DNA from: Verrucomicrobiaceae bacterium
GTDB taxonomy: Bacteria; Verrucomicrobiota; Verrucomicrobiia; Verrucomicrobiales; Akkermansiaceae
Assembly (NCBI GenBank): GCA_027487435.1
Contig: JAIYDP010000288.1
Coordinates: 1 to 43,157 of the forward strand
Reading direction: 5' to 3'
Length of the DNA: 43,157 nt
Under the pieces are notes generated by a model. The model saw only the letters and a program-made list of their open reading frames with translations, did not search any database and was not told where the DNA came from. Shown piece by piece: positions 1 to 11,121 of the stretch (position 1 is its first letter; every line of letters starts with the position of its first letter). Both the position numbers and the translations under genes were made by a program.

Positions 1-214
1 ACGACGACGCGACTCCGCATGAAGCGCCCCCCGTCCCGCCTCCACCCGTCCCGCCTGACCCGCATTGAGTCCCTTGAGCGAAATGACACGTGAAAATATT
101 TTTAGAAAATGTTTTGAAGTCGGAAATATTTTTCGAAAAATTTGTAACGTGAGCGCCGTGTAGACATTGGCATGTGAGTAAACATCCCCCTCACCTAAAC
201 CCTAAACCCTCCTC
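1..214 (+). repeat. Subtelomeric repeat, copy A
   Basis: This stretch is repeated at 2751-3011 and in shortened form at 251-377. Its left end (about 1-68) is the last 22 codons of a reading frame, ending in proline-rich sequence (PPVPPPPVPPDPH, then TGA at 66-68). An AT-rich block follows, containing one copy of a roughly 30-bp unit (ATATTTTTAG...TTTTGAAG), then GTGAGCGCCGTGTAGACATT, then CCCTAAACCCT at about 203-213. The tandem heptamer matches a TTTAGGG-type telomere read from the other strand. The repeat probably continues to the left of the window. Confidence 0.85.
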
Positions 215-250
215 TTCAACCACAACGCGTTCCCAAACAAATGTAACATG

Positions 251-377
251 TCCACCCGTCCCGCCTGACCCGCACTGAGTTCCTTGAGCGAATTGACACG
301 TGAAAACATTTTCGAAAATTTTTTAACGTGAGCGCCGTGTAGACATTGGCATGTGAGTAACATCCCCCTCACTTAAA
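251..377 (+). repeat. Subtelomeric repeat, shortened copy B
   Basis: This shorter, diverged copy of the flanking repeat keeps the CCACCCGTCCCGCCTGACCC start and the GTGAGCGCCGTGTAGACATT block. It lacks the 30-bp AT-rich unit and the tandem telomere heptamers; the equivalent end reads CCCTCACTTAAAG. It lies directly after copy A, so A and B form a small direct array. Confidence 0.8.
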
Positions 378-441
378 GTTTTCGTTCAATCATTTTTTAC
401 AATTTTTTGGACACATGTACCCCTTAAATCTTTTTGCATAG

Positions 442-2322
442 TTACACCATTCGACAACGATCACTCTCTTGGTTGAGCTGCTCAGGTGAGAGCATTGCGT
501 TGGTGAAACAACGAGCATGTTTCACAAATTGCCATCCGAATGAGCAAGGACTTGTGCCGAGGGGTTCTGAAACCAACCGGACGCTGTCCCAATTATTGTC
601 ATCTAGATTGCTTGGATTCTTTGTCACTCGATACGATCCCTTTCCTGTGCGGCCCATTGCCACACCTCCATACGTGCTTTCTGCACTAAGAACGACTTTA
701 TCGCATTCTCCAAGAAGGTACAAGTCGACAACTCCGAGCTGCAGGCCCTCCTTTGAGTTCCTGTTCAGATACCCGGACTCGATTGCTGCTGACATCACAG
801 GTCCAGACGATTCAAAAATAGCCAAAAAGCGCTCCCATGATGCCGTCAGATCTGTTGCAACGTAGAATGCGACCGGTTTCGATTGTGTCGCTTCCGCGCT
901 TGCTTTCAGCGCCATCACCGACCGCCACACAAAGTGCTCGTCTTTCGCCCGCAATCGAAGCCTACGAATCTGCACCCCAATTACAAAATGCTTGCTAAAT
1001 ATTTCCAAGTATCGATCAATGATTAATTGTGCGCTTGCATGGGGCTTGAGAAGGTTTTCGAAGAGCAGAGGAAACGCATTGAAGCCAAAGTAACTGACAA
1101 TAGGTTCGTAAAAGTGAGGATTATTTGCCACAATCGGGCCAAACCAATCATAGCTCGATATGGCAATCACTTCCTCACCAAGAGACGCTTTCAAATTTTC
1201 GCAAAGAACATCTTCATAAAATCCTCCTGCGACAGATATTCCTCTATTGACGTGACCGTCGAGAACAACATTTCGTCTCGTGCTCTTGAAACTGTTAAAC
1301 AAGGCAGTGCCTTCCTTGACATCTGTGGAGAATTCCATCGGATACGGTGTCGAAAAGAGGTCGGATAGGGGTACCATCGAAGACATCTCGCCAGAAGGTA
1401 ATCGGGAAGAATCAGATGAAGTCGACCAATCCACAATCAAGACTCTGTCTGTTACAATCGCAAGAAGAAAAGACGAAACAAGAGCTTGGAGACGATTTCC
1501 GAGTCCGGCATCAATGGTTGGACGAAACAAGAGGATGGGTACGGTTCCTTCAGATCGGCCCAGCTGCACCCGAACCCATTGAACATACGAAGCGACCTTC
1601 GCAGCAGCTGCTCCTGGAAAAAGACCAAAGCCCCCACATGAGACAACAGCTGCAGATATTTGCGCTCTTCGCTCGGATACAAATTTGAAGATAATGCGTT
1701 GATCTTCCGTGCTATCCGATGGAGGTAGTGAGCGATCAAGACTATTGGCCAAGCGTTCTTGAATACATCGAGAAAAATTGGCCCCAATTGCCTTGTCGGT
1801 GTGATTGTCAGGAGATGAGAACATAGATGTGCCCTCCATAGCAGTTGTAGCTACAGGATCGACTTGCGCGAGAGGCTTGGGAGCTCCACTGGCTGTAAAT
1901 GGAGGCGAAGAGCAATTTGGAGAAGTGAGAGCTGTTGCCGGAGCGGACAGTAGTGCATTGCATGTGCGATGCAATTCCGCAGTCACGACACTATTGTGCT
2001 GCGAAGCTTCTTCAAGAGCTCTTGCTAACACCCCAGTACAGATCCTACGTTTGTCAGCAGCAGAGGCATCACGGTAGCCGCCCATTGCAAGTCGTGGAAA
2101 TTCACGATCAGCGATGCCTTGAAGAGCTCGAGACAGATGGACACTTTCAGTCAGAGGTTCCGTTGTCGACGGTAGAGAAAGATCCTGAATCACAATAGCT
2201 ACTGCAAAAAGCACAGCAAGGAGCACATACACAACGCATTTGGTCGAAGTCCGAACAGCCATTTTTTTGACTTGACTTGAAGCGTCATCATCAATGGGAA
2301 GAATGAAGGGATAAAAAGGCAT
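442..2322 (-). CDS. Fucosyltransferase, plant xyloglucan (GT37)-like, type II membrane protein
   Basis: Single open frame with no intron needed. The first ATG is at 2322; a second at 2262 would also leave a short cytosolic tail. A hydrophobic anchor (YVLLAVLFAVAIVI) sits near the N-terminus, followed by a low-complexity stem and a lumenal domain, the usual plan of Golgi glycosyltransferases. Diagnostic segments are GLGNRLQALVSSFLLAI followed by ALIVDW-like VLIVDW, the IGVQIR motif, and a C-terminal VDLYLLGECDKVVLSAES block. These match the GDP-fucose-binding fold of xyloglucan fucosyltransferases (FUT1 family). The likely role is transfer of fucose from GDP-fucose to a secreted or surface glycan; the acceptor cannot be inferred. 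The gene lies alone between copies of a subtelomeric repeat, so it may belong to a mobile or expanded subtelomeric family. Confidence 0.78.
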   Translation of the reverse strand: MPFYPFILPIDDDASSQVKKMAVRTSTKCVVYVLLAVLFAVAIVIQDLSLPSTTEPLTESVHLSRALQGIADREFPRLAMGGYRDASAADKRRICTGVLARALEEASQHNSVVTAELHRTCNALLSAPATALTSPNCSSPPFTASGAPKPLAQVDPVATTAMEGTSMFSSPDNHTDKAIGANFSRCIQERLANSLDRSLPPSDSTEDQRIIFKFVSERRAQISAAVVSCGGFGLFPGAAAAKVASYVQWVRVQLGRSEGTVPILLFRPTIDAGLGNRLQALVSSFLLAIVTDRVLIVDWSTSSDSSRLPSGEMSSMVPLSDLFSTPYPMEFSTDVKEGTALFNSFKSTRRNVVLDGHVNRGISVAGGFYEDVLCENLKASLGEEVIAISSYDWFGPIVANNPHFYEPIVSYFGFNAFPLLFENLLKPHASAQLIIDRYLEIFSKHFVIGVQIRRLRLRAKDEHFVWRSVMALKASAEATQSKPVAFYVATDLTASWERFLAIFESSGPVMSAAIESGYLNRNSKEGLQLGVVDLYLLGECDKVVLSAESTYGGVAMGRTGKGSYRVTKNPSNLDDNNWDSVRLVSEPLGTSPCSFGWQFVKHARCFTNAMLSPEQLNQESDRCRMV

Positions 2323-2499
2323 GGGGTTACAGCATTTCCATAAGGAACCATAACGATGAGGATCAAATCTCGAGGGGGTGTCAGGCGGAGCACAACGAAC
2401 CACAGCGAAGGCATAAGAACACTCGAAAAATCGACCAATTTCTCATTTATTTAGTTAGACCCCTAAAAGTGAACAGTTTAGGGTTCAGGTATCACAGTT

Positions 2500-2823
2500 T
2501 AGGTCACCAAAATAAATCGGCCATATTTTCTTACACTTCCCCAACTGGCTCTGTCTCCTTGTCGCGACCCAAACGACGACCTCCACCACGCCCTCAACAC
2601 GTGTGTCCACCGCCCCGACATCGCCCGAAACGAAGTCTTCGACAACCCCAGGATATCCCGAATGTTGAACGACCCCGCGGCACACCAAATCCAGTGGAAC
2701 ATCATAGGCGAAATCTACAAACAGCGGCGGCTCCAACAGCACAACGCCCACGACGACGGCGACGCGATTCGGCATGAAGCGCCCCCCGTCCCGCCTCCAC
2801 CCGTCCCGCCTGACCCGCATTGA
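2500..2823 (+). pseudogene. 3' fragment of an unknown subtelomeric gene family
   Basis: An open frame of about 107 codons runs through this stretch without a credible start. It contains DIARNEVFDNPRISRMLNDP and WNIIGEIYKQRRLQQ and ends in the proline-rich tail HEAPPVPPPPVPPDPH followed by TGA at 2821-2823. The same tail ends at position 68 in copy A, so the repeat unit carries the 3' end of a gene. TTTAGGG in the opposite orientation at 2477-2483 lies just before the fragment. I do not recognise the protein. It reads as a truncated copy, but an upstream exon in an undetected frame cannot be excluded. Confidence 0.55.
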
Positions 2824-3011
2824 GTCCCTTGAGCGAATTGACACGTGAAAATATTTTTAGGAAATGTTTTGAAGATGGAAATATTTTTAGAGAATGTTTT
2901 GAAGACGGAACTATTTTTCGAAAAATTTGTAACATGAGCGCCGTGTAGACATTGGCATGTGAGTAAACATCACCCTTACCAAAACCCATATAACCCTAAA
3001 CCCTAAACCCT
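2751..3011 (+). repeat. Subtelomeric repeat, copy C with telomere heptamers
   Basis: Near-identical to copy A through the proline-rich gene tail, the AT-rich block and the GTGAGCGCC-like block. It has two tandem copies of the 30-bp AT-rich unit (about 2849-2910) where copy A has one. It ends in CCCTAAACCCTAAACCCT. Copies A and C are direct repeats flanking the fucosyltransferase gene. Confidence 0.85.
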
Positions 3012-3179
3012 GGTGTATTTCCATTTTTGGCCACAATGAATAAGTAAATCAAACCCCCACCCCCCCAGGCGCCAAACAATTACCCGAGTGGTTGTCGGCA
3101 TGGAAGTACTGTAAAGTCTCCGTCACCTAAACTACATACTTAAAACTGGATTTTTTTCACTGCCATAACCCTCTTGACC

Positions 3180-3671
3180 ACATCAACTATGCTTCAAATG
3201 CACGTCCACATCGCCCGACGAGGACTACACATTGTTCAGCCGTGGCACACATCAATGCTCAAGGACTTAGAGTTCCATCAACCCTTGAAGTGAATCTTCA
3301 GAGAAGTTCACGAGCAGCGAAGACTGAAGCTCTGCAACGAAAAGCAGACCCCAGGACAGAATAACAATACTCGCATCCCCTCACTGCATCCCGAACCACA
3401 CTCTCAAAGCCTGCATTTCCTTGCACTTCATTTCGTGAATCGGACTATAGAATGGGAAGAGCGGGTAAATCAATCAGGAGATGATTTTGTAGTCGACCCT
3501 AACTTCCAAAAACATAGAGCGAAAATACGAGCCACTGAGAAGGCGCAGCATTTGTCAGTACCTATAGTAATCCAAAAAGGAGGGGGACTGCAAATTGCAA
3601 TTATGCAACAACCTGAGAGCTGCGAGAATGTGGAAGACAGACGGCGACTCGAATTCATGACAAGCAAATAA
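3180..3671 (+). pseudogene. Second, strongly decayed relative of the subtelomeric family
   Basis: From about 3200 the DNA resembles the 2600-2760 fragment: ATCGCCCGA, a GGCACACATCAAT stretch and an EQRRLKL-coding stretch align with ATCGCCCGA, GGCACACCAAAT and KQRRLQQ. An in-frame TGA breaks it near 3290. Downstream, one frame stays open to TAA at 3669-3671 and encodes a charged stretch. No start codon or splice model makes this convincing, so it is a relic at best. The gap 3012-3180 shows nothing, and 3672-3867 holds only the 3' flank of the next gene. Confidence 0.3.
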
Positions 3672-3867
3672 AATATGAGGTAATTCCAATGACTCGCCTC
3701 TCGGAAGCAAGATGCTATTGCGTAGCCTGATGATAGGTTGCCTCAGCGTCCGTAGGTACGTCGTGCCGCATTGGCCATTTTGAGACCATTTCGACACTTC
3801 GGGAATGAAGAAGGGACAATGTGCGCTCCTTAAACCTTCTCAGAGCATCCCTAAACAATCAGAACAG

Positions 3868-6800
3868 TCAACTCATAACGGCCCACGTAGAAACGCTGTA
3901 CAAAACGACGACGAGACACGTTGCACCAGGTGCAACAAAAAGGAGGGAGAGGAGGGAGTTGATTGAGTCTGAGGTCTCTTTTTCTAATCCAAACGACGGC
4001 GTGAACCCGGTGGCTGCGTGCACTGCAGAGCGAATATCGATGACAGCAATGAGAGCAAGAGTGGAGAGGAAAAACGTCTCAATCAGCTGGGCACTCCTGA
4101 GTTTGAATGGTTGCGCGTAAATGTGCATGGCCAAGAACAACGCACACAAGACAGCAAGAAGAAACGAACGCACAAACGGCATCTGGGGGGTTGCTGCCCA
4201 GACGACGACAATGATAAGCCGTCGCACAAGAAGAATAGATTCCCAATACTCTCGCCCAACTCGAAACGGACCCTCAAGCAAAACCGTAAGAGGGTGTGTG
4301 CCGAACCTCTCCACAACATTGACGGAAGCTTCTGCCACGCTGAAACGAAAAGTTCGTAGCTCTGGCGAGTCCTTTTCCTCACGCCTAAGCTTTGATCGAA
4401 ACAGATTAACAACATATGGAAAGGGGACAAGGATAAAAAAGAAGAACACGAACACACCGCGCTGCCAGCTTGTGTAACAAACAACTTCTCCTTGATCAAA
4501 CAAGACCTTTGGCGTCAAAAAGAGAGAATCAAGACAAACGTCTTCATCAGAGACGGAGATGCAGTAGAGAAGCCGAATACCGACGGTAATAATGAGAGCA
4601 TACGAAAGAAGCATCGTATTCAAAGAAGCAAAGGCGTATCTTGACGTCCCCAAGGTCTGCAGCGATAGCGTTGCCCATTTCCGAGTAAAGGATGGAAACA
4701 CGCGCTGAATAGCAAGATGAAGAATCCCCAGGAAAACGTTGAAGAACAAAACAGCTAACGGAAAGAGGAGCTGAAGAAACATCCTGCCAACAAAAGTAAG
4801 GTCTTCCCAAACACAAATGCCATCAAAAACTGAGAGGACGTTGAATGAAACAGAATTTCCGAACAAAGACGAAAACGGAGAAATCCTTGAAGGAGGAGTT
4901 GATATTACTATTGGAGCAACCTTAAACATCAGACGGTGAGAACAAGACACCACAACTTGGTAAAAGTAAAAAAACGATTTGAACAATCCGCGTGAAGACG
5001 ATGTGCGAAAAAAGACGAGAAAAGCAGAGGCCAGCAGCGCAAGTAAAACAATGACTGGGATGACAAAGGCGCGACCACATTCTGAAGAGGGCAAACAGAG
5101 CGGGCCGCTGACAGCTAGAGAAAATCCATTTGCGCAGCTTCCGCACAATCTTCCAGCACGATTGTTGTCACAGCTACGCAAAGAGCAGGTAGCATTCGGA
5201 CAACAATAACTGCGGAATAAGATTTCAATGATGGACATGACCCAGCTGGGCACAGAACAGTGGAGAGAGCTCCAGAGTCATTGTATGCCCAAAATCCCCG
5301 CCTGATCGACACCACTTCAGGGAATCTTCCGAAACAGCTAGTGCGTTATACATCAGCGCGCTTCTTCAATCACCTCGCTCCAACAGGACATCTTGAGCAT
5401 TGATCATTAACAGGTTGCAACGTCACTGGTTCAACGTGCGATCTCTTCAGAGTGTATTCGCCACCGTCGCAACGGCGGCATGAAATGGCTCCTGACGTAA
5501 CAAGAGTGCTAAGGAACGCCCTTGTGGCGAACTGCTCCACATTTGCAACTGTTCCGCTGATACACTCGATCGAGCATGAGGGGGAAAAGAAGATAAGCCC
5601 AGCATCAACAGCAGCAATGCCAGAGCCCGCTTCCACAACAAACGAAGAGTCAGCAAATGACACGTTTGCACATCGGGTGCACATCAAATCCGCCCCTATG
5701 GCAGCCCGATTGTAGCGAAATGAGCATCTCACTGCGGCAAGACTGGAAGTTCCCTGTAAATTAATCGCTGCCCCTTCAGCACCAGCAGAGTTGTTAAAAA
5801 ATGTCGAGTTTGAGACTAAAGAGTCAAATATTCGTCAGAGCAGGCACACCGAGGACAAGGCCATTCGTAAGGTACAGTGCTCCGCCCGGGCAGGACGCAC
5901 AGACTGCTTCGTTCTCATGAAATATGACATTGTCGATCGAAATGCGTGAACGAAATTGGAGAACTCTATTGCCGCGGTCGAACACAACGGCTTCAACAGC
6001 GTCGTTGGGCATGCGGCAGTACAATGCTCCGCCCATTGAACCAGACATAGTTGCGTCGTTGTCGCGAAACATTGAATCCGTTAAAGAGAAATTAACAAAA
6101 GCTGAAGAACTGTCAAACGCTGCAAAAATTCCGCCACCCCCCCCGAGGCGGGCGATATTCCCTTTGAATGTTGAGTTTGAAATACTGATGTCGACTAGGC
6201 CGGAGGCGCTTTCGGCACGAATTCCAATTGCACTTCAAAGTTAAACACAGTGGGGGGGGATAAAGGAATACCCGCCGTAATGCGTCACGACGTTATGAGC
6301 GAATACGGCATTTCTGATTCGAATCGATAGGTTCGTAACATTAATGATGGTGATGCCAAGCCCCCCACCCAATGCCAAGTCAACTTCATTTCCTGAAAGG
6401 TCGACGGTGTTGTTGAGAATCGAAATATCTTCGAGGACGACGGTCAGATTAAACGATTCGACAACGGACATGCAGAGGGCGCCTAAAGGGTGTGATTGGC
6501 ATGCTCCTGACTAATTACCAGAAAAAAGAAGCGGTGCGCTAACGATGTTGCGAAAGAGAGTGAGATCTTTGACAAAAAATGAGTTCCCCTGCGAACTATT
6601 GACGCAACGAAGATTTACAGCAGAGCCATCTCTACTTTGACTCCCTGCAACAACGCTTCGAGTAATGCGAATGGTGTTATTGTGCGCTGAGTTGGCCTCA
6701 AACACAAGTCCACTGACGCCAACGATGTCCGAAGCGTTCACCAACGCAAATTGTAGGCTATCAAACGACACAGCAGCAAATGAGCATCCGTTTGACAATG

Positions 6801-7733
6801 CCACAGCAACAGGAGCACAATTCTCTCCTCTGGAGAAAATGGACATTACATCAATAAGCGGTTTCCTAAAGGGCGCCGACAGAGCCACTCTCACAATGGC
6901 TTCAAACGAAGGCTCATCGTCATCGATAAGCGCTCTGTTTTGAAGGAGGTCAACTTGCGTAATTGAAACGTGAGCTGTCACTGCAGGGGCTTGCAAGCTC
7001 ACGAGTGCTGCAACCGAATCTGTGGCTCGATTGTAGGAAAAAGTTGTTGAAGAGATCACTAGGCGAAAAGAGCTAAGAGGAGCTACTGATGTAATGTTGA
7101 TAGCCCCTGACAGTACGCCGGTGTTGTTTGAGAATGTGCAGCCAGAAATGGTGACATTGGCAGCAATTTGAGGCATCTTGAACTCCGACATAATGGCCAC
7201 ACCAAACTTTCCGACAAACGATCGAAAAGATGTCTCAATGATTTCGAGGCTTGAATCGAGAGTAAAAAGCGCGCTGGATCGACAATTCAAACCTCCGACA
7301 AAGGAGCAACCCCTCACTGAGAGAACTGCATTTTGCGCTGTTACAACGGAGCCACTTCTGGAGCACGACCGAAAATGCAAATAGCGGAGCTGCACGAACG
7401 CTTGCTGAATAACTACAGGAGTATCCGAGGTTGAACAATCAAATATTGCTGATACGTTCGGCGCGGACGTAATCGCAATCGATTTTCGAATGGTTTGAGC
7501 ACAGCGAAATAACCCAGACACAGAAATTTCAATAGTGTCGCCATCTTGAGCGAGAGATACGGCCGAATCGAGACCGCATCTGGTGTTATCTGAATTACAT
7601 AAAGTCGTTTGATCGACAACAGTAAAAAAGGTCCCTATATGATCAGCGAAGAAATTTCTCCAACATGAGAACCTTCAGAGAGCTTGATTAGAGTCAATAA
7701 GACCACCGCCAAGCTTGCAATGTTCATCGGCAT
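3868..7733 (-). CDS. Large surface protein: beta-helix ectodomain, Cys-rich region, multi-pass membrane C-terminus
   Basis: Seven exons (7733-7673, 7634-6519, 6482-6272, 6232-5850, 5815-5374, 5337-5242, 5209-3868) join in frame to 1,216 residues; introns are 32-39 nt. A signal peptide (MNIASLAVVLLTLIKLSEG) starts the protein. About 700 residues of beta-helix repeats follow, with recurring G-x-F-x-N-N-x-A units such as VSNSTFFNNSAG and GGALY. A Cys-rich segment (CRRCDGGEYTL, then CPAGYCCPNATC and CGSCANGF) precedes roughly eight hydrophobic helices. The plan matches large protist proteins with Pmp/parallel beta-helix ectodomains and a TNFR/GCC-type Cys region before a receptor-like transmembrane domain. 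It is probably a plasma-membrane adhesion or sensing protein; the ligand is unknown. Only 41 bp separate its start from the stop of the next gene. Confidence 0.82.
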
Positions 7734-7774
7734 TGGCACGTGAACAATGCGTCCGCCTTAAAAAGTCTTTAATT

Positions 7775-10073
7775 TTAAGTGGATGCGTTTTGCTCGGCGT
7801 TTTGCTCCGATACAATGGCACGCGCGGTAGTGGTCCGCATTGGATGCGAATACTCCTCCGAGTCCTCCGCTTTTCTTGGAAACCCAGCCAGGAATTGATG
7901 GACGTCAGCAACGAAGTAGTCGGACAGGTAACGGATTTCCAAGAACTTTCCTTTCAACAGCCACCTGGACAAGAGCAAGAACACCACAACTGAAGCAAAC
8001 AAAATGCCTGAGGGACCCTTAGCTTTCACTACTGCGTCAGATTTGTTTGAAGAATCTCACATATCAAGCATGCTCCGCCCAGAGTGAGGAATGATAAACA
8101 TGACCCAGTAAGAGAAAACTTGACGATCCATGGACCCAGGAATGTACATGATGCACTAGGTCTCTTTGAGAGGACATTTGCCTCCGCGTTGTCTGCGGCA
8201 TGCTTGCAGAGAGCATAGATGAATGCTGGAACGCAAATAACTGGATTCGATACACAAAAGCACTGTGCAACCACCTGAAGGACGTTATGTCGTTGGGAGA
8301 AACGCGTACAATCATAACATATGTCGACGAAAATGCAAAAGAAGGGTTCATTGCGTCATATCGTGCGGGGCTCCTGCGGCATAGGAAAAGTAAGGAGTCC
8401 GGTAAATGAAGAATTTGAATCGCAATTCTAAGTAGAGCAGCTTGGATTAGAACGTTGAGGAAGAGGCGGAACTGATGTATCAGCACTGACTCTGAAAGAA
8501 CGGAACGGAAGAGCGGAGAACTACTGAGCCAGCGATGGTAAAAATAGATTCAGACGGAGAGCGAAGGGTGTGAAGCAAGGCATCAATTGATGACAGCACA
8601 AGAGCAGGCAAAATCAAGGTGTTGAGCAAGAAGTAGACGAAGGACTGACGAGTCAAGAAAAGGCTACGAACACGCTAACCCTTGTGGCGCATCGCCTCAT
8701 GACAGTTGCGACAGAAAGCGGTCTCTCCAGCTCAACCAGAGCTATCGCATTACACTCTGAATCAAAGAAAACTGACATTGCAAAACAAACTGGAGAAACG
8801 AGTTGGCAAGCAAGACCATAAGAGCAGGAATAGTACCCGAGATGGCACCTTGTAGCCATGGTGGGAGTCCATCAAATGCGTTTGAAGCATTAATATTGAC
8901 ATCGAAGCTCCGGTCAAGAATATTGCGGACAGCAGCGACTACGGTTGCAGGCGACGTAAAGAAGACCAAAACTACGAAAGAGAGAATCGAAAAGATGAAA
9001 CGTCGGCACCCTTGACGGGTTTTTGAGGACGGACAAACACTTGGCCAAAAGACATCGTTGGAAGACGCAGCCAATTCGGCATGCTTTGATAAATTTCCGC
9101 ATATCGAATCACGGGATCGTACGAATTTCGAACAAGAATCTATTTGTCAAATGGTCACGATCCTCTTACCAGCTGAGATAAATTGAATTACAGCAACGCC
9201 AGAAAACGAGCGTGACGTCGGATCGTCCAACGGGACATCTTTTTCAGAGGGAGGAGGGCAACAGCAGAATACAGCATCTTTAAGCTCGCGCCTTCGCCGT
9301 TCTGCCTCCAGTGCAGTGCAGTCCTCCAGCATCGTGACCCTTACGACATCTTGAGGATTCTTTTAAGTCACTTCATGAAAACGAAAGCAAACAAGTGACA
9401 GATAGCTGATGACATCTTCGGTGCTCATCGACTTTGTCGGAATCGACGACACGATGGCATTCGTGAGCGACGGAGCAAAATGGTTTCTAACATGAAACAC
9501 ATCTTTAAGGGTTGCGAATGCAACATCAAGAAGCAAAAACCCAACCAAAATGCCCACAAAGGCATGCGCCCACAGTAGGTGTACGTTGAGATCTTGAGCG
9601 TTGGCCAGATTAAGGATCGTAGTTGCACTTAATGCTGCAACAAAATCAAACCAAGACAAAACAAGAAACCAGATTGGCCACCTCCACCGCGGACATTGAT
9701 CGGAACGGCAACTACAAGAGCCAAAACCATCATCATAAACGTCTGCCGCTTCAAACACAACTCGAGATGCTACAATACGGCTGCGCGGAGCCTCCGCTGC
9801 CACCGCAAATATACGAAAAGGACTCCATCCTCCCGACTTGCCAAAATTGTGTCTGGCTGATAGGCAAACGATCTGATTATTTTGCGAAGAGAGACTGAAG
9901 GCAGCGCAGAATCCTAAAACGTTGGAGAAAATGAGACAACAAACAAGAGTCTGTGTAAGCCCATTTGAGGTTTTAGCGCGAAAATATTCAATTGTCAGAA
10001 AGGCAGCAATGCAAACTCCGACAACGACACAATTCAGCTGTAAAGTAAAGACGATTGATTCGTCGTCACTCAT
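7775..10073 (-). CDS. TMEM63/CSC1-family (OSCA-like) mechanosensitive cation channel
   Basis: Eleven exons (10073-9945, 9913-9815, 9769-9670, 9634-9393, 9359-9170, 9139-8787, 8754-8680, 8644-8525, 8489-8310, 8274-8061, 8031-7775) give 576 residues, shorter than the usual 750-800. Family landmarks in order: an N-terminal helix; VVAVPINVRG (TM region of CSC1); LLWAHAFVGILVGFLLLD; the cytosolic loop with NAIVSSIPTKS and VVRVTMLED; SNDVFWPSV; LSFVVLVFFTSPATVV; the LILPALVLSSIDAL helix; and KHAADN after ICVPAFIYAL. These align well with animal TMEM63. The protein should sit in the plasma membrane or endolysosomes and conduct cations on stretch or osmotic change. The acceptor sites of the introns at 8755-8786 and 8490-8524 are uncertain; longer 56- and 53-nt versions also keep frame. 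Confidence 0.85.
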
Positions 10074-10119
10074 CTTCTAAAGAGTATCTCAAGTTTCGAA
10101 ACCTTGATATGCTCTCGGC

Positions 10120-10545
10120 CTAATTGTCTCTGCCGCTCTTCTCGCTTTCCTTCGTTCCCCTCGTCCCTTTCGTCCTACCCGCACAGCCCCTGTGACGACC
10201 CATATAGCCCCAGCCTCCACATTTCCGCCAAATCGCATCCACAACGCTTTTTGGCACGTGTTCCACCTCAGCCTCAACGCGAGCCACTTCTGCCCTCTCC
10301 GCCAGCATTTGCGTTCTCTTTTTGCATCTCCTGTGTTGCCGCAATCCTTGAGCCGCCGTTTTCAGCCGCAGCCGCGCTGCCTCCTTCCAAGCCAGACGTT
10401 GGGGTTGTTTCCGCGTCATTCCTTCGGGCTGACGCTGACGCATCTTCTTGTCTCGTTTTTGACGGGCAACATTTTCCTGCTGCCTCCTCCTGTCGGGCAG
10501 GCCCGTGTTCTATTTCTCGCCTCCTTGCCAACATCTTTGTACCAT
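10120..10545 (-). CDS. Small basic coiled-coil protein (uncertain)
   Basis: A lysine/arginine- and alanine-rich frame runs from about 10509 to TAG at 10120, with a heptad-like stretch (LAERAEVARVEAEVEHV) and a basic C-terminus. A plausible start is ATG at 10545 followed at once by a 33-nt GT-AG intron (10510-10542); an internal ATG at 10443 is the conservative alternative. About 130 residues. I do not recognise the family; a nucleolar or RNA-associated role would fit the composition but is only a guess. The opposite strand is also open here because the sequence is repetitive and C-rich. It lies 46 bp upstream of the TMEM63 start. Confidence 0.4.
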
Positions 10546-11121
10546 TTCATACTTTGCTGTCATGGATTGCTGTCTGTGTGCATCCACGAATCATTGACAT
10601 TCAATCGTGGCGTCGGATTTACCATATTTTTGAAGAATGTAGCTTGTGTGTCACCGCCCCCATTTTTTCACCTATTCACTTGACTCCTGCGTCATGGTAA
10701 ATGCTCTGAAAAGGAAATTATTCAATGCAGCCCCATAGCTCTGCCCGGCACGCATTCGCGATATCCACATCGAGTTGACAAATCTTCTTGCTTTGTTCTT
10801 GGCTGTAGACTCTGATTAAACATTCCTCGCCATCTATGCACAATTATCACTGAATTCTGATGGAACAAATGCAGCAGCATGCATCAGACTCTCCCTTTTT
10901 GAGTTTCTTTCATGTGACCTTGGAATGACACAGCAGTTCACTGAAGAACACATCGCCCAGCACTCGAGCAACAAAATTTAAACAAATCAACAAACAGAAG
11001 AGCAGCCTGCTTCAGCTGCTTGACGCCTCGTCGAAGTAGTCTTGCGAGGCACGCAATTCTTTAGAAAAAGGTGCGAAAAGGAAGATGTTGGATTCTTGGA
11101 TTGGAGAAATCCAACTCTAGT
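10546..11121. other. 576 bp without an identifiable gene
   Basis: No frame on either strand can be supported here. An 8-bp perfect stem (GTTGGATT / AATCCAAC, loop 13) lies at 11087-11115, just beyond the stop of the minus-strand frame that follows; it may be chance. Confidence 0.5.

Noticed and set aside
10104..10700. Long plus-strand open frames of 198 and 163 codons
   Set aside because: Low-complexity Pro/Ser/Phe-rich translations opposite a Lys/Arg/Ala-rich frame; typical antisense shadows.
11087..11115. 8-bp hairpin, possible terminator or histone-type 3' element
   Set aside because: No histone gene is nearby and one short stem of this size is expected by chance in 43 kb.
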